Source of the DNA: Halorientalis litorea
GTDB lineage: Archaea; Halobacteriota; Halobacteria; Halobacteriales; Haloarculaceae
Reading direction: 5' to 3'
Length of the DNA stretch: 64,000 bases
Assembly (NCBI RefSeq): GCF_023028225.1
Contig: NZ_CP095482.1
Location: 868,001-932,000 of the forward strand
The notes under the pieces were generated by a model. That model did no database searches. It saw only the letters and a list, made by a program, of their open reading frames with translations, and was not told the origin of the DNA. Below are positions 1-9,222 of this stretch, piece after piece; within the stretch, counting starts at the first letter, position 1; every line of letters begins with the position of its first letter. The position numbers were made by a program, and so were the translations under genes.

Positions 1-448
1 CCTCCACATCGTCGTGGGCGTCGAGGTGGTTCAGGAACGGCACGTGGATGGCTCGGCCCGTCGCGGCGTCGACGTGCAGGATTCGGTCCGCCGAGTGGGC
101 GGCCTCGCGGCCGAAGTCGAACTCCTCGCCCGCCTCGTCGAACTCCACGTCCAGCGTCTCCAACAGCACGTCCTCGACGGCGTCGTTCGCGTTCTCGACC
201 AGCACGTCCACGGCCTCCGGGTCGGCAGTGCCGTCGGAGGCGGTGAGGATGTCCTGCTTGAACTGTGCAGGGTCGTCGCGGGCGACGGCGATGCCGCCCT
301 GTGCCCACCACGAAGAGGCCCCTTCGGGCCGGGTCGCCTTCGTGGCGATTGTCACGTCCGCACCGGCGCGGGCGGCGGCCAGTCCCGCGGCCAGTCCGGC
401 GATTCCGGACCCGACGACGAGTACGTCGGTTTCGGTGTAGTCACTCAT
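1..448 (-). CDS. nadB: L-aspartate oxidase NadB, N-terminal part (runs off left edge)
   Basis: Flavoprotein that oxidises L-aspartate to iminoaspartate, the substrate NadA condenses with dihydroxyacetone phosphate to give quinolinate for NAD. About 149 residues are visible. An FAD-binding dinucleotide fold lies at residues 8-30 (VVGSGIAGLAAGLAAARAG), followed by the SSWWAQGGIAV segment typical of the succinate dehydrogenase/NadB flavoprotein family. The ATG lies one base after the nadA stop, so the two genes form an operon. The catalytic C-terminal part lies outside the window. Succinate dehydrogenase is unlikely given the direct nadA linkage. Confidence 0.93.
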   Translation of the reverse strand, partial: MSDYTETDVLVVGSGIAGLAAGLAAARAGADVTIATKATRPEGASSWWAQGGIAVARDDPAQFKQDILTASDGTADPEAVDVLVENANDAVEDVLLETLDVEFDEAGEEFDFGREAAHSADRILHVDAATGRAIHVPFLNHLDAHDDVE

Positions 449-449
449 G

Positions 450-1571
450 TTATATTTCCAGCATCCGGTCCAAGGCGACCTGTGCGAGTTCCTTCTCCTC
501 GGGCGCGACTTCGATGACGTTGCGCTCGCGGCCCTCGAGCAGTTCCTCGAGCACCCACGTCAGGTAGTTGGGGTCGATTTGGCGCATGGCGTTGCAGTCC
601 ATACAGGCGTCGCCGCAGAGGGGGAGGACCTCCACCTCGGGATGCCAGCGGTCGAGGTGCTTGGCGAGGTGAATCTCCGTCCCGATGGCCCACGCCTCGC
701 CGGGGTCGGCGTCCGCGACGGTCTGGCAGATGGTCGAGGTGGACCCGACCACGTCGGCGGCCTCGACGACTTCGCGGCGACACTCGGGGTGGACGACGAC
801 GTTGGCGTCGGGTCGCTCCGCGCGCAGGTCCTCGATGTGGCTCTCGCGGAACCGTTCGTGGACCTGACAGTAGCCGTCCCAGAGGATGATGTCGTTCGCG
901 GCGGCCTCCTCGGGGTCTTTGCCTTCGGGGTCCCACGGGTCCCATTCGACGATTTCGTCGGCCATATCCAGCCTGTGGGCCGTGTTCTCTCCGAGGTGCT
1001 TGTCGGGGAGGAACAGAACCTTGTCGCCCTTCTCGAAGGCGTACTCGAACGCCTTGTGAGCGTTCGAGGAGGTACAGACGAGGCCCCCCTGCTCGGCACA
1101 GAACGCCTTGAGGTCGGCGTAGCTGTTCATGTAGGTGATGGGGATGATATCGTCGTCCGTCGCGGCGGTAATCTCGGCCCACGCGGCGTCGACTTGGAGG
1201 GCTTCGGCCATCCCCGCCATCGGACAGGACGCCTCCATGCTCGGCAGGATGACCGACTGGTCGTCGTCGGTGATGATGTCGGCCGATTCGGCCATGAACG
1301 TCACGCCGCCGAATATCACGTAGTCGGCGTCGGCGGCGGCCGCCTCCTTCGAGAGTTGGTAGGAGTCGCCCACGAAGTCGGCGTGCTGGACGATTTCTCG
1401 TCGCTGGTAGTTGTGCCCGAGGATGACGACGTCGTCACCCAGTTCGTCTAGCGCGGCCTCGATGCGGTCGGTCCGCTCGTCCTCGTCGAGGTCCCGGTAG
1501 GCCGGGGGTAGCTGTTCCAGATTGTCGTACTTGAAGAGACTGAGGTCCGTCTCGAACCGCGCTGTTTCCAT
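450..1571 (-). CDS. nadA: Quinolinate synthase NadA
   Basis: 4Fe-4S enzyme that condenses iminoaspartate with dihydroxyacetone phosphate to quinolinate, the second step of de novo NAD synthesis. The 373-residue protein carries the three expected cluster cysteines: about C116 (SCPMAGM), C264 (HPECRRE) and C326 (CGDACMDCNAM). The GHNYQRREI motif near residue 52 and GSTSTICQ near 277 are family hallmarks. The start was set at METARFETD; an upstream in-frame ATG at 1604 would add 11 residues that do not look conserved. It is first in an operon with nadB. A perfect inverted repeat sits about 50-75 bp upstream (see 1618-1644). Confidence 0.95.
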   Translation of the reverse strand: METARFETDLSLFKYDNLEQLPPAYRDLDEDERTDRIEAALDELGDDVVILGHNYQRREIVQHADFVGDSYQLSKEAAAADADYVIFGGVTFMAESADIITDDDQSVILPSMEASCPMAGMAEALQVDAAWAEITAATDDDIIPITYMNSYADLKAFCAEQGGLVCTSSNAHKAFEYAFEKGDKVLFLPDKHLGENTAHRLDMADEIVEWDPWDPEGKDPEEAAANDIILWDGYCQVHERFRESHIEDLRAERPDANVVVHPECRREVVEAADVVGSTSTICQTVADADPGEAWAIGTEIHLAKHLDRWHPEVEVLPLCGDACMDCNAMRQIDPNYLTWVLEELLEGRERNVIEVAPEEKELAQVALDRMLEI

Positions 1572-1617
1572 TTCTGGCACTCTAACGCACCTGTGGTTGT
1601 TCATCGAACGAACTACA

Positions 1618-1644
1618 GTATTGAAAAGATTTTGCCTTCAATAC
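1618..1644. promoter_or_regulatory. Inverted repeat upstream of nadA, candidate operator
   Basis: A perfect 8-bp inverted repeat, GTATTGAA then 11 bases then TTCAATAC, in an AT-rich pocket 47-73 bp upstream of the nadA ATG. Its AT-rich arms overlap the place where a TATA element would sit for a short-leader nadA transcript. That is the geometry of a repressor site controlling NAD synthesis, but the binding protein is not known from this window. Confidence 0.55.
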
Positions 1645-1665
1645 GCGGTACTGGTGGAACTAAGG

Positions 1666-1677
1666 GCATATATTGCC
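1666..1677 (+). promoter_or_regulatory. TATA-like element upstream of hmgA
   Basis: GCATATATTGCC is the only strong AT block between the nadA operator and hmgA. It would give a leader of about 75 nt. A weaker candidate (ACTGTTAG at 1745-1752) lies about 28 bp before the ATG and would give a leaderless transcript; the sequence does not decide between them. Confidence 0.35.
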
Positions 1678-1777
1678 GGAGTTCGCCGTCGAGAGCCGAC
1701 GGAGCCAGGAGCGGCGGCGGTGGCCCGGAACGGTCGGGAAAGAAACTGTTAGGGGCCGCCACCGTGAGGGGGAAGAC

Positions 1778-3040
1778 ATGACAGACCCGTCCGACCTCGC
1801 GGCACGCGTCCGGGACGGCGACCTCCGTCTCCACGAACTGGAAGCCCACGCCGACCACGAGACGGCCGCCGCCGCCCGGCGCGAACTGCTCGAAGCCGAA
1901 ACGGACGCCGACCTCTCGACAGTGGGCGACTACGCCTTCGACGCGGAGACGGCCGACCCCAACATCGAGAACATGGTCGGCGGGGCACAGGTCCCGATGG
2001 GCGTCGTCGGCCCCGTTCCGGTCAACACCAGCGAATCACGCCCGGCCGGCGACCGGACCGCCGAACAGTCCGGGCACGACGGGGCCGCCGACGGCGAGTA
2101 CTATCTCCCGCTGGCCACCTCGGAGGGCGCGCTGGTCGCCAGCGTCAACCGGGGCTGTTCGGCCATCCGGGCGAGCGGCGGTGCGACGGCACGGGTCCTC
2201 AAGTCGGCGATGACCCGCGCCCCGGTGTTCAGCGTCCCGGGCGTCGCCGAGGCGGGTGACGTGGCCGCGTGGGTCCGAGAGAACACCGACACCCTCGCCG
2301 AGGCGGCGGAGGCGACGACCAGCCACGGGGAGTTACGCGACGTGACGCCGTACGTCGTCGGCGACAGCGTCTTCCTGCGGTTCGCTTACGACACGAAGGA
2401 CGCGATGGGCATGAACATGGCCACCATCGCCACCGAAGCGGCCTGTGAGGTAGTCGAGGCAGAGACGCCCGCGTCGCTGGTCGCGCTCTCGGGCAACCTC
2501 TGTACCGACAAGAAACCCGCCGCCATCAACGCTATCGAGGGGCGGGGCCGGACGGTGGCTGCCGACGTGCTCGTCCCGCACGAACAGGTCGAGGACCGTC
2601 TGAAGACCACCGCGGCGGCCATCGCTGAGGCCAACACCCGGAAGAACCTCGTCGGGAGTCTGAAGGCGGGCAGTCTCGGCGCGAACGCACAGGCCGCCAA
2701 CGTCGTCGCCGCCGCGTTCCTCGCGCTGGGACAGGACATCGCACAGGTCGTCGAAGGGTCGAACGCCATCACCACCGTCGAGGAGCGCGAGGAGGGCCTC
2801 TACGCCAGCGTGACGCTCGCCTCGCTGGAAGTCGGCACCGTCGGCGGCGGGACGAAGTTGCCCACGCAAGCCGAAGCACTGGACGTGGTGGGCGTCCGCG
2901 GCGGCGGCGACCCGCCGGGAGCCAACGCCGACGCGCTCGCGGAAATCATCGCCGTCGGCGCGCTGGCCGGTGAGCTCTCCCTACTGGGCGCGCTCGCGTC
3001 CAGCAACCTCGCCTCCGCCCACGAGGAACTGGGGCGTTGA
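1778..3040 (+). CDS. hmgA: Hydroxymethylglutaryl-CoA reductase
   Basis: Reduces HMG-CoA to mevalonate with NADPH, the committed step to the isoprenoid chains of archaeal lipids. The 420-residue class I enzyme shows ENMVGGAQVPMGVVGP near the N-terminus (substrate binding), the catalytic Glu in LATSEGALV, the catalytic Lys in CTDKKPAAIN, the NADP-binding DAMGMNMA, the catalytic Asp in LGQDIAQVV, a GTVGGGT motif and a C-terminal His in SAHEELGR. A polar stretch of about 20 residues precedes the catalytic Glu, slightly enlarging the protein relative to the roughly 400 usual in haloarchaea. The start follows a GGGGGA purine run. It is divergent from nadA. Confidence 0.96.
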   Translation: MTDPSDLAARVRDGDLRLHELEAHADHETAAAARRELLEAETDADLSTVGDYAFDAETADPNIENMVGGAQVPMGVVGPVPVNTSESRPAGDRTAEQSGHDGAADGEYYLPLATSEGALVASVNRGCSAIRASGGATARVLKSAMTRAPVFSVPGVAEAGDVAAWVRENTDTLAEAAEATTSHGELRDVTPYVVGDSVFLRFAYDTKDAMGMNMATIATEAACEVVEAETPASLVALSGNLCTDKKPAAINAIEGRGRTVAADVLVPHEQVEDRLKTTAAAIAEANTRKNLVGSLKAGSLGANAQAANVVAAAFLALGQDIAQVVEGSNAITTVEEREEGLYASVTLASLEVGTVGGGTKLPTQAEALDVVGVRGGGDPPGANADALAEIIAVGALAGELSLLGALASSNLASAHEELGR

Positions 3041-3042
3041 GG

Positions 3043-3402
3043 TCAGCGCAGGTCCCGCGCTTGGGTCACCAGGAACACCGACCCGCCGAGCAACACGGCG
3101 AACCCCAACAGGAGGGCGGTACCGCTCCCGACGGCCGACCCGAGCGCGACGACCCCCCACCCGCCGGCACCGATGCCGTGTGCGATGCCCACGAGTCGTT
3201 TCCCACGGCGGAGGAAGACGACGGCACCGAGGCCGAACCCGACGGTCAGGGCGACGACGGAGGCGGCCATCGGCCGGATGCTCGCACGCCCGAGTTGGAA
3301 CGGGTCGACCACGGGTTCGGCGAGAAAGAGGACGCCGCCGCAGGCGACGAACAGACCAACGACGAGCATCGGCCAGTCGACGGTGTCGTCGTCGAACATC
3401 AT
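3043..3402 (-). CDS. Small four-helix membrane protein
   Basis: A 119-residue protein with about four hydrophobic segments, the first at residues 10-25 (WPMLVVGLFVACGG), separated by short charged loops (VVDPFQLG, RRGKR). No family is recognised with certainty. Its ATG overlaps the stop of the upstream zinc-ribbon gene by four bases (ATGA), indicating translational coupling and a shared transcript. The role is unknown. Confidence 0.75.
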   Translation of the reverse strand: MMFDDDTVDWPMLVVGLFVACGGVLFLAEPVVDPFQLGRASIRPMAASVVALTVGFGLGAVVFLRRGKRLVGIAHGIGAGGWGVVALGSAVGSGTALLLGFAVLLGGSVFLVTQARDLR

Positions 3403-3923
3403 AGCCGGCGGTAGGTGCCCCCCGTCTCGGTCACCTCGCCACGGCGGACCAGTCGGGTCAGGGCCTCCCGAACGTACGAGGCCGGGACGCCCCGCTCCGT
3501 CGCGTAGTCGACGAGTTCGTCCTCGGTCGGTGAGTCGAGCGTGTCGAGTGCCGACAGCACCGTCTCCTTCCGGTTCGCCCCGCCACTCGGGCCACTCGCG
3601 GCGCGGTCGGCGGCCGCGGCGACGGCGTCCGTGTCGATGCCGGCGGCGTCGAGATACGTCTCGTCGTCGACACCCACGTCGTCGAGGTACGCATCCATCT
3701 CCGCGAACGAGTCCAGTTCCGCGAAGGCGTCCTCGTGGCCCTGCTGTTTCGCCAGCATCGCGGCACGGACCTCCCGGGCGTGGTCGGGGTCGTCGGTCGT
3801 GACGAATTGCTTTCGCTTCTCGTACTGTCGGGTCGCCCCACAGCGGGGGCACTCGCTCCGTTCCGGGCGACCCTCGACCACCCAGAGTGCCTGACAGTCG
3901 CTACAACCGACCACGGCGTACAT
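3399..3923 (-). CDS. Zinc-ribbon and winged-helix protein (DUF5817-like)
   Basis: A 174-residue soluble protein. The N-terminus has a rubredoxin-like zinc knuckle (VGCSDCQALW then CPRCG, residues 6-32). The C-terminal half reads like a winged helix (TVLSALDTL, PTEDELVDYATERGVPASYV, RLVRRGEVTE). The combination matches a haloarchaeal conserved family annotated DUF5817. It suggests a nucleic-acid-binding protein, but the target is unknown. It forms a two-gene operon with the membrane protein downstream. Confidence 0.75.
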   Translation of the reverse strand: MYAVVGCSDCQALWVVEGRPERSECPRCGATRQYEKRKQFVTTDDPDHAREVRAAMLAKQQGHEDAFAELDSFAEMDAYLDDVGVDDETYLDAAGIDTDAVAAAADRAASGPSGGANRKETVLSALDTLDSPTEDELVDYATERGVPASYVREALTRLVRRGEVTETGGTYRRL

Positions 3924-4001
3924 GCCTCGCTGTCGGGGCCGTTCGGGCAAGAACCCTGCGACCCGCGGTACGCTTAGGTGGACCGCACGCGACGCGTGCG
4001 T

Positions 4002-4355
4002 ATGGACACCGCCGCACTGTCCGAGCGAGAGACGGTCGAGGTCGTCCCGGGCGTCCACCTGACGCAGTTGGCCGCGGGTGAGCGCACGAGCGTCCAGCAC
4101 TTCCACATCGAACCCGGGGCCGAAGTCCCCGAACACAGCCACCACCACGAACAGTCCGGCTACGTCTACAGCGGAACGCTGGTCTTCGAGTTGGCCGGCG
4201 GGACAGTTCGAGCAGGCCCGAACGAAGGGTTCTCGATTCCGAGCGAGGAGCCACACGCCGCCGAGAACCGCGGCGACGAGCCAGTACAGGGTATCGACGT
4301 GTTCTCGCCGCCACGGCCGAACCCCGACTGGGGCGAGGCCGCGCCGAACGGTTAG
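4002..4355 (+). CDS. Cupin-domain protein
   Basis: A 117-residue single-domain cupin. Metal ligands are visible in the first motif (residues about 44-56: PEHSHHHEQSGYVYSG) and a second motif (PSEEPHAAENRG). The family binds a divalent metal in a small beta-barrel; the substrate cannot be deduced. The stand-alone gene is divergent from the zinc-ribbon operon. The start at MDTAALSERE is the only ATG before the cupin fold. Confidence 0.85.
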   Translation: MDTAALSERETVEVVPGVHLTQLAAGERTSVQHFHIEPGAEVPEHSHHHEQSGYVYSGTLVFELAGGTVRAGPNEGFSIPSEEPHAAENRGDEPVQGIDVFSPPRPNPDWGEAAPNG

Positions 4356-4380
4356 GTAGCTCCGTCACGTACCGGAGGCA

Positions 4381-5190
4381 ATGGGTTCTCGGCGTCGGCT
4401 GACGCTCGCCGCGGTGCTGGCCTGCTGTCTCGTCCTCGCTGGCTGTAACGCCATCGGAGGTGGCGAGCCGACGCCGAACGTGACGCCCGCACCGGTGCCG
4501 GACACCACGCCCGCCGGTGTCTCCGGCGACGGCCTCGACGTGGACAGACTCGCCGACGCGCACCGCGCCGCGCTCCTGGCGACCAACTACACGATGGAGA
4601 TAGAGGAACGGGTCGTCATCGACGGCCGCGTCCGACGAGTCACGACCCGCCGCCGCGAAGTCGCGCAGGGAGCACGCGCGTACGCTATCGACCGCCGCGA
4701 GCGGACAGTCGAGTTCTCACCGTCGAACTACGCCGGTGCCACCGGGTACTGGTACAACGGAACGGTCGAGTTCATCAGGTACAGCAACGGGACGACACCG
4801 GCGTACGCCCGGTTCGAGAGTGGTGGGTCGGGTCCATTATCCGACCCGACGGAACACCGAACGGTCGCCGGACTGTTCGCCGCGTTCGCCGTCGAGGGGA
4901 CCGCTCCGACACGGCGGGCGAGCGGCGAGTACGTCGTGCGGCGCGACACGCTGACCGCACCCGAGCAGATACCGGGGACAGTGTACATCGTCGCGCCCCG
5001 GAACGGGACGCTCCGGGCAGTCGTCGACGAACGTGGTATCGTCCGCCGGTACCGCGTGACCTACACCGGGACGCTCGCGGGCACCGAGCGAACCGCACGG
5101 GTCGTCCGCGAGACACGGGTCACCGACGTCGGCACGACGCGTGTCCGTCCGCCAGCGTGGGTCGCGGCGGCCCGCCGAACTGTTAGGTGA
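4381..5190 (+). CDS. Predicted lipoprotein, first of a tandem pair
   Basis: A 269-residue secreted protein with a lipobox at residues 19-22 (LAGC), so a lipid-anchored cell-surface protein. The mature region has a Pro/Thr linker, then beta-rich sequence with many N-glycosylation sequons (NYT, NGT). The sequence GYWYNGTVEF recurs as AYWYNGTLAV in the next gene, marking them as paralogues (DUF7537-like haloarchaeal lipoproteins). Function unknown. Confidence 0.8.
   Translation: MGSRRRLTLAAVLACCLVLAGCNAIGGGEPTPNVTPAPVPDTTPAGVSGDGLDVDRLADAHRAALLATNYTMEIEERVVIDGRVRRVTTRRREVAQGARAYAIDRRERTVEFSPSNYAGATGYWYNGTVEFIRYSNGTTPAYARFESGGSGPLSDPTEHRTVAGLFAAFAVEGTAPTRRASGEYVVRRDTLTAPEQIPGTVYIVAPRNGTLRAVVDERGIVRRYRVTYTGTLAGTERTARVVRETRVTDVGTTRVRPPAWVAAARRTVR
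4416..4456 (+). repeat. 41-bp direct repeat, copy 1 (lipoprotein signal region)
   Basis: Identical over 41 bases to 5242-5282. It encodes the hydrophobic core and lipobox of the first lipoprotein. Flanking coding sequence is diverged, suggesting recent duplication or gene conversion limited to the signal region. Confidence 0.9.
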
Positions 5191-5212
5191 CTCGATACCG
5201 TACTCCGTGAGG

Positions 5213-6000
5213 ATGGTGCTTCGTTCCCTCGGTGTCGTCGCGCTGGCCTGCTGTCTCGTCCTCGCTGGCTGTAACGCCATCGAGAGTGGCGGGGGGACGC
5301 CGACGGTTACACCGGCACCCGTCCCCACCGACGAGCGGGCTGTACCAGCGGGAGGGGCGGCTGGCTCCTCGACGCTCGCCACCCGCCACGCGACCGTTCT
5401 CGCGGCGACCAACTACACCGTCGTGACACGCGAGTACATCGCGGCCGGGAACCGAACCCTCCGCGTCGACAGGAACAGACGTGAAGTCGCACGAGGTGGC
5501 ACGGCGTACTCCCTCCAGCGCGAACGGAAAGTCAACGCGGCGCGGACGGCCACCGTCGCGCCGCGTGTCGCCTACTGGTACAACGGGACCCTCGCCGTCG
5601 CTCGGACGTGGGCCACCGAGGAAACGTCCTACCACGTGGCACCGAACGCCACCGGCCCGCTGGTGACGCCCTCCGAACGCGCCACGCTCGCGCGCTTCTC
5701 GGCCGTGTTCGAGTTGACGGCGTTCGAGGTGACGACGGGGACCGACGAGGGTGGCACGGTGTTGCGCTCGACACGGGTCAAGAATCCAGCGGCGGTGCCA
5801 CACGCGTCCTTCGTCGAGCGACCGCGGAACGCGTCGGTCGTCGTCCGCGTGACGGAGGCAGGCCACGTCAGTGAGTACAGGTACACCTACGAGGGGACTG
5901 TCGTCGGGATGAATACGAGCGTCCGAGTCGTCCGGCAGACGCGGTTCGTCGCCGTCGGTGAGACCGACGTGACGGCACCGGAGTGGGTGGAACGCGCGGA

Positions 6001-6004
<4 letters not shown>
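5213..6004 (+). CDS. Predicted lipoprotein, second of a tandem pair
   Basis: A 263-residue paralogue of the preceding gene, starting 23 bp after its stop. The signal peptide and lipobox (CLVLAGCNAIES) are encoded by DNA identical over 41 bases to the upstream gene, whereas the mature parts are well diverged. It shares the YWYNGT motif and a VTYTGT/YTYEGT C-terminal strand. The stop codon overlaps the icd stop on the other strand (TTAA at 6001-6004). Function unknown; cell-surface anchored. Confidence 0.8.
5242..5282 (+). repeat. 41-bp direct repeat, copy 2 (lipoprotein signal region)
   Basis: Second exact copy of the 41-base segment at 4416-4456, in the same frame relative to its gene, encoding the same lipobox. 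Confidence 0.9.
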
Positions 6005-7302
<1,298 letters not shown>

Positions 7303-7458
7303 ATGTCTGAACATCACACGTCGGGCTAAAAGGCCTACCGCTTCCGCAGAAACTATCGACAACGTTCGGGAAGATTATTCGCGACAGGAGCGGCGTCGGC
7401 CGTTCGAAGCCCAGTCAGAACCGAAAGGCAGTGGCCGCATCACCGCCGTCTCGGGCCG

Positions 7459-8964
7459 TCAGGGTGTCGCTGTTTCCGACTCCGCGTCCGTGTCGGTTTC
7501 TGTCTCGGTCTCCGTCTCGGTGTCCTGTGCCTCGTTCGGTGCGTCAGTCGTCTGGTCAGTGCCGCCGACGGTCAAACTCCGGACAATCGACATGTCGTTC
7601 GTCCCGCCAGTCTGGGTTATGCTGCCGGACGCCAGTCCCGCCGTCGTCCAGTTGAACGTTACCGTCCGGGTTTCGAGTGGCTCGAAGACGAGGAGTTCTC
7701 GGTCCGGGGACTGGAACCCTGCACCGTACGTGACGTAGTCGGCACTGCGCCCGTCCTCGGTGTTCACGACGGTCAGTTCGACCGAATACCGTGTCGGTGC
7801 GTCGACTGTCTCGGGCGCGTCGAAGGCCGTGACGATTAGCGGTCGGTAGTTCGGCCCCAGTCGCGCCTCGGCGCGTGTCGCGCTAGCACGTTCGGCGGTC
7901 ACGTTCTCGACGACTGTGGTCTCCTGTGCCGACTCGGTGTCGTCCGCCGGTGGAACCGGCGTCTGCTCGTCCGTCGCGTTCCCGTCGTCGGTTGCGTTGT
8001 CGTCGTCGGTCTGGTCCCCGTCAGTCTGATTTCCGACCTGTCCCCGAGCGAGTTGGCCTGCCTGCGAGCCGTTCGTCGCGTTCTCTGCGTCGGTTCCGTT
8101 CCGGGACGCCGTCTCGTCGTCCGAAGTCGTCGTTTCGGTCGCACCGTCCGAATCTGTCTCTGGTGCGTCGGTTCCGTTGTCGGCTCCGCCGGGTCGGGTC
8201 GTCGTCCCCTCGGGCAGTGTCACGACCATCTCCTCGACGGTCAACTGCTCGACGGACATCTGGGTGACTTCGACACGCTGTCCCTCCTGTGCCGTCGTCG
8301 CGTCGAGACTGCTCCCTGCCGTGGTGCCGTTCGGTGCTTCAGTTCCGTTGTCCGCCATTCCCGTCTCGTTGTCCGACATCTCCGACTCGGTGCCGGCCTC
8401 AGTCTGGTTGTCCGCCATTCCCGTCTCGTTTCCGGCGTCCGTCACGGTATCCGACATCTCCGACTCGCCGGGCGACTGGAACGAGAGCGACGAGACACGG
8501 AGCGTCTCCACCGAGAGGTTCTGTATCGCGAGCGATTGGATGGTCGCTTCCGCGGCGGGCGTCTGCTGGGCCGCGTCAGCGGTCACGTCGGTCCCGTCCG
8601 TCTCATTTCCGACGGTGTCGTTCCCGGTACCGTTGTCCGCCGGCGTCTCCTGTCCGGTCGTCTCGACGCCGAGGTCCGCTGGCGTCACGTCCGGGAGAGA
8701 GAGCTGTTCGACCGTGACGTTCGCGTACGTCCCGCCGTCGAGCGTGGTGTTTTCGGCGTCGACTGTCTCGACGGTCAGCCGTTCGATGGTGGCGTTCGCA
8801 ATCGTCGCATCCGCGACTTGCAGTTGCTGTACCGCCACGTCCCGAAGTTCGACGGTCGTGTCGGCTGTCGCTGTGCCAGTGCCCGTCGTCCCGACGCCGG
8901 CCGCGACTGGCGCGGCGACGAGTCCGAGTGTCAGTAGTACTGCCGTGAGTTGCTGTCGTCTCAT
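7459..8964 (-). CDS. Secreted Thr/Asn/Asp-rich protein with dense N-glycosylation sites
   Basis: About 501 residues with a Sec signal peptide (AVLLTLGLVAAPVAAGVG). The N-terminal region has short hydrophobic repeats such as VAVQQLQVADATIANATIE and LAIQNLSVETLRVSSLSF, suggesting a stacked beta-helix. A low-complexity middle (repeated NETGMADN and SEMSD) contains most of about 20 NxT/S sequons. A C-terminal Ig-like region (RYSVELTVVN to TVTFNWTTAGLASG) follows, then an acidic TETETETD tail. It lacks a membrane anchor, so it is exported or surface-bound. An ATG ten codons upstream (8994) is the alternative start. No family recognised; role unknown. Confidence 0.75.
   Translation of the reverse strand: MRRQQLTAVLLTLGLVAAPVAAGVGTTGTGTATADTTVELRDVAVQQLQVADATIANATIERLTVETVDAENTTLDGGTYANVTVEQLSLPDVTPADLGVETTGQETPADNGTGNDTVGNETDGTDVTADAAQQTPAAEATIQSLAIQNLSVETLRVSSLSFQSPGESEMSDTVTDAGNETGMADNQTEAGTESEMSDNETGMADNGTEAPNGTTAGSSLDATTAQEGQRVEVTQMSVEQLTVEEMVVTLPEGTTTRPGGADNGTDAPETDSDGATETTTSDDETASRNGTDAENATNGSQAGQLARGQVGNQTDGDQTDDDNATDDGNATDEQTPVPPADDTESAQETTVVENVTAERASATRAEARLGPNYRPLIVTAFDAPETVDAPTRYSVELTVVNTEDGRSADYVTYGAGFQSPDRELLVFEPLETRTVTFNWTTAGLASGSITQTGGTNDMSIVRSLTVGGTDQTTDAPNEAQDTETETETETDTDAESETATP
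8347..8467 (-). repeat. Short direct repeats in the secreted-protein gene
   Basis: A 24-base unit recurs at 8347-8370 and 8407-8430, and an 18-base unit at 8372-8389 and 8450-8467. They encode the repeated NETGMADN and SEMSD peptides and mark a slippage-prone low-complexity region. Confidence 0.8.
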
Positions 8965-9020
8965 CCGGTTCGGCGGTTCCCCGAGTCGAGCCATAAACGC
9001 CACAGACCGTTGCACCCCGT

Positions 9021-9038
9021 CGCCGACTGTTGTCGGCG
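9021..9038. repeat. Stem-loop between divergent genes
   Basis: A perfect 7-bp inverted repeat CGCCGAC with a TGTT loop and GTCGGCG, lying between the secreted-protein gene and map. It could be a leader hairpin of the secreted-protein mRNA or a protein-binding site. Part of it (TGTCGGCGGT) recurs near 9089-9098. Confidence 0.5.
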
Positions 9039-9222
9039 GTAGGACTCGGTTATCGACAGAAGGAGGGCGTCTGACTGGGGCCACATCGAGTGTCGGCGGT
9101 CGGGTCGTGGCAACTGTTGTGCGGCGAGTAATCGTTACTTTCCGCGCGATGTCTCGGCGGGGTGCGGATGCTGTCCCCGGCCGAACACAACTCCTTTGCC
9201 GCCCTTGGCCGAACTGGCGGGC

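Noticed and set aside
14-517. Long open frames on the opposite strand of nadB/nadA
   Set aside because: They mirror real genes; GC-rich third positions of the true frame keep the shadow frames open, and they show no domain motifs.
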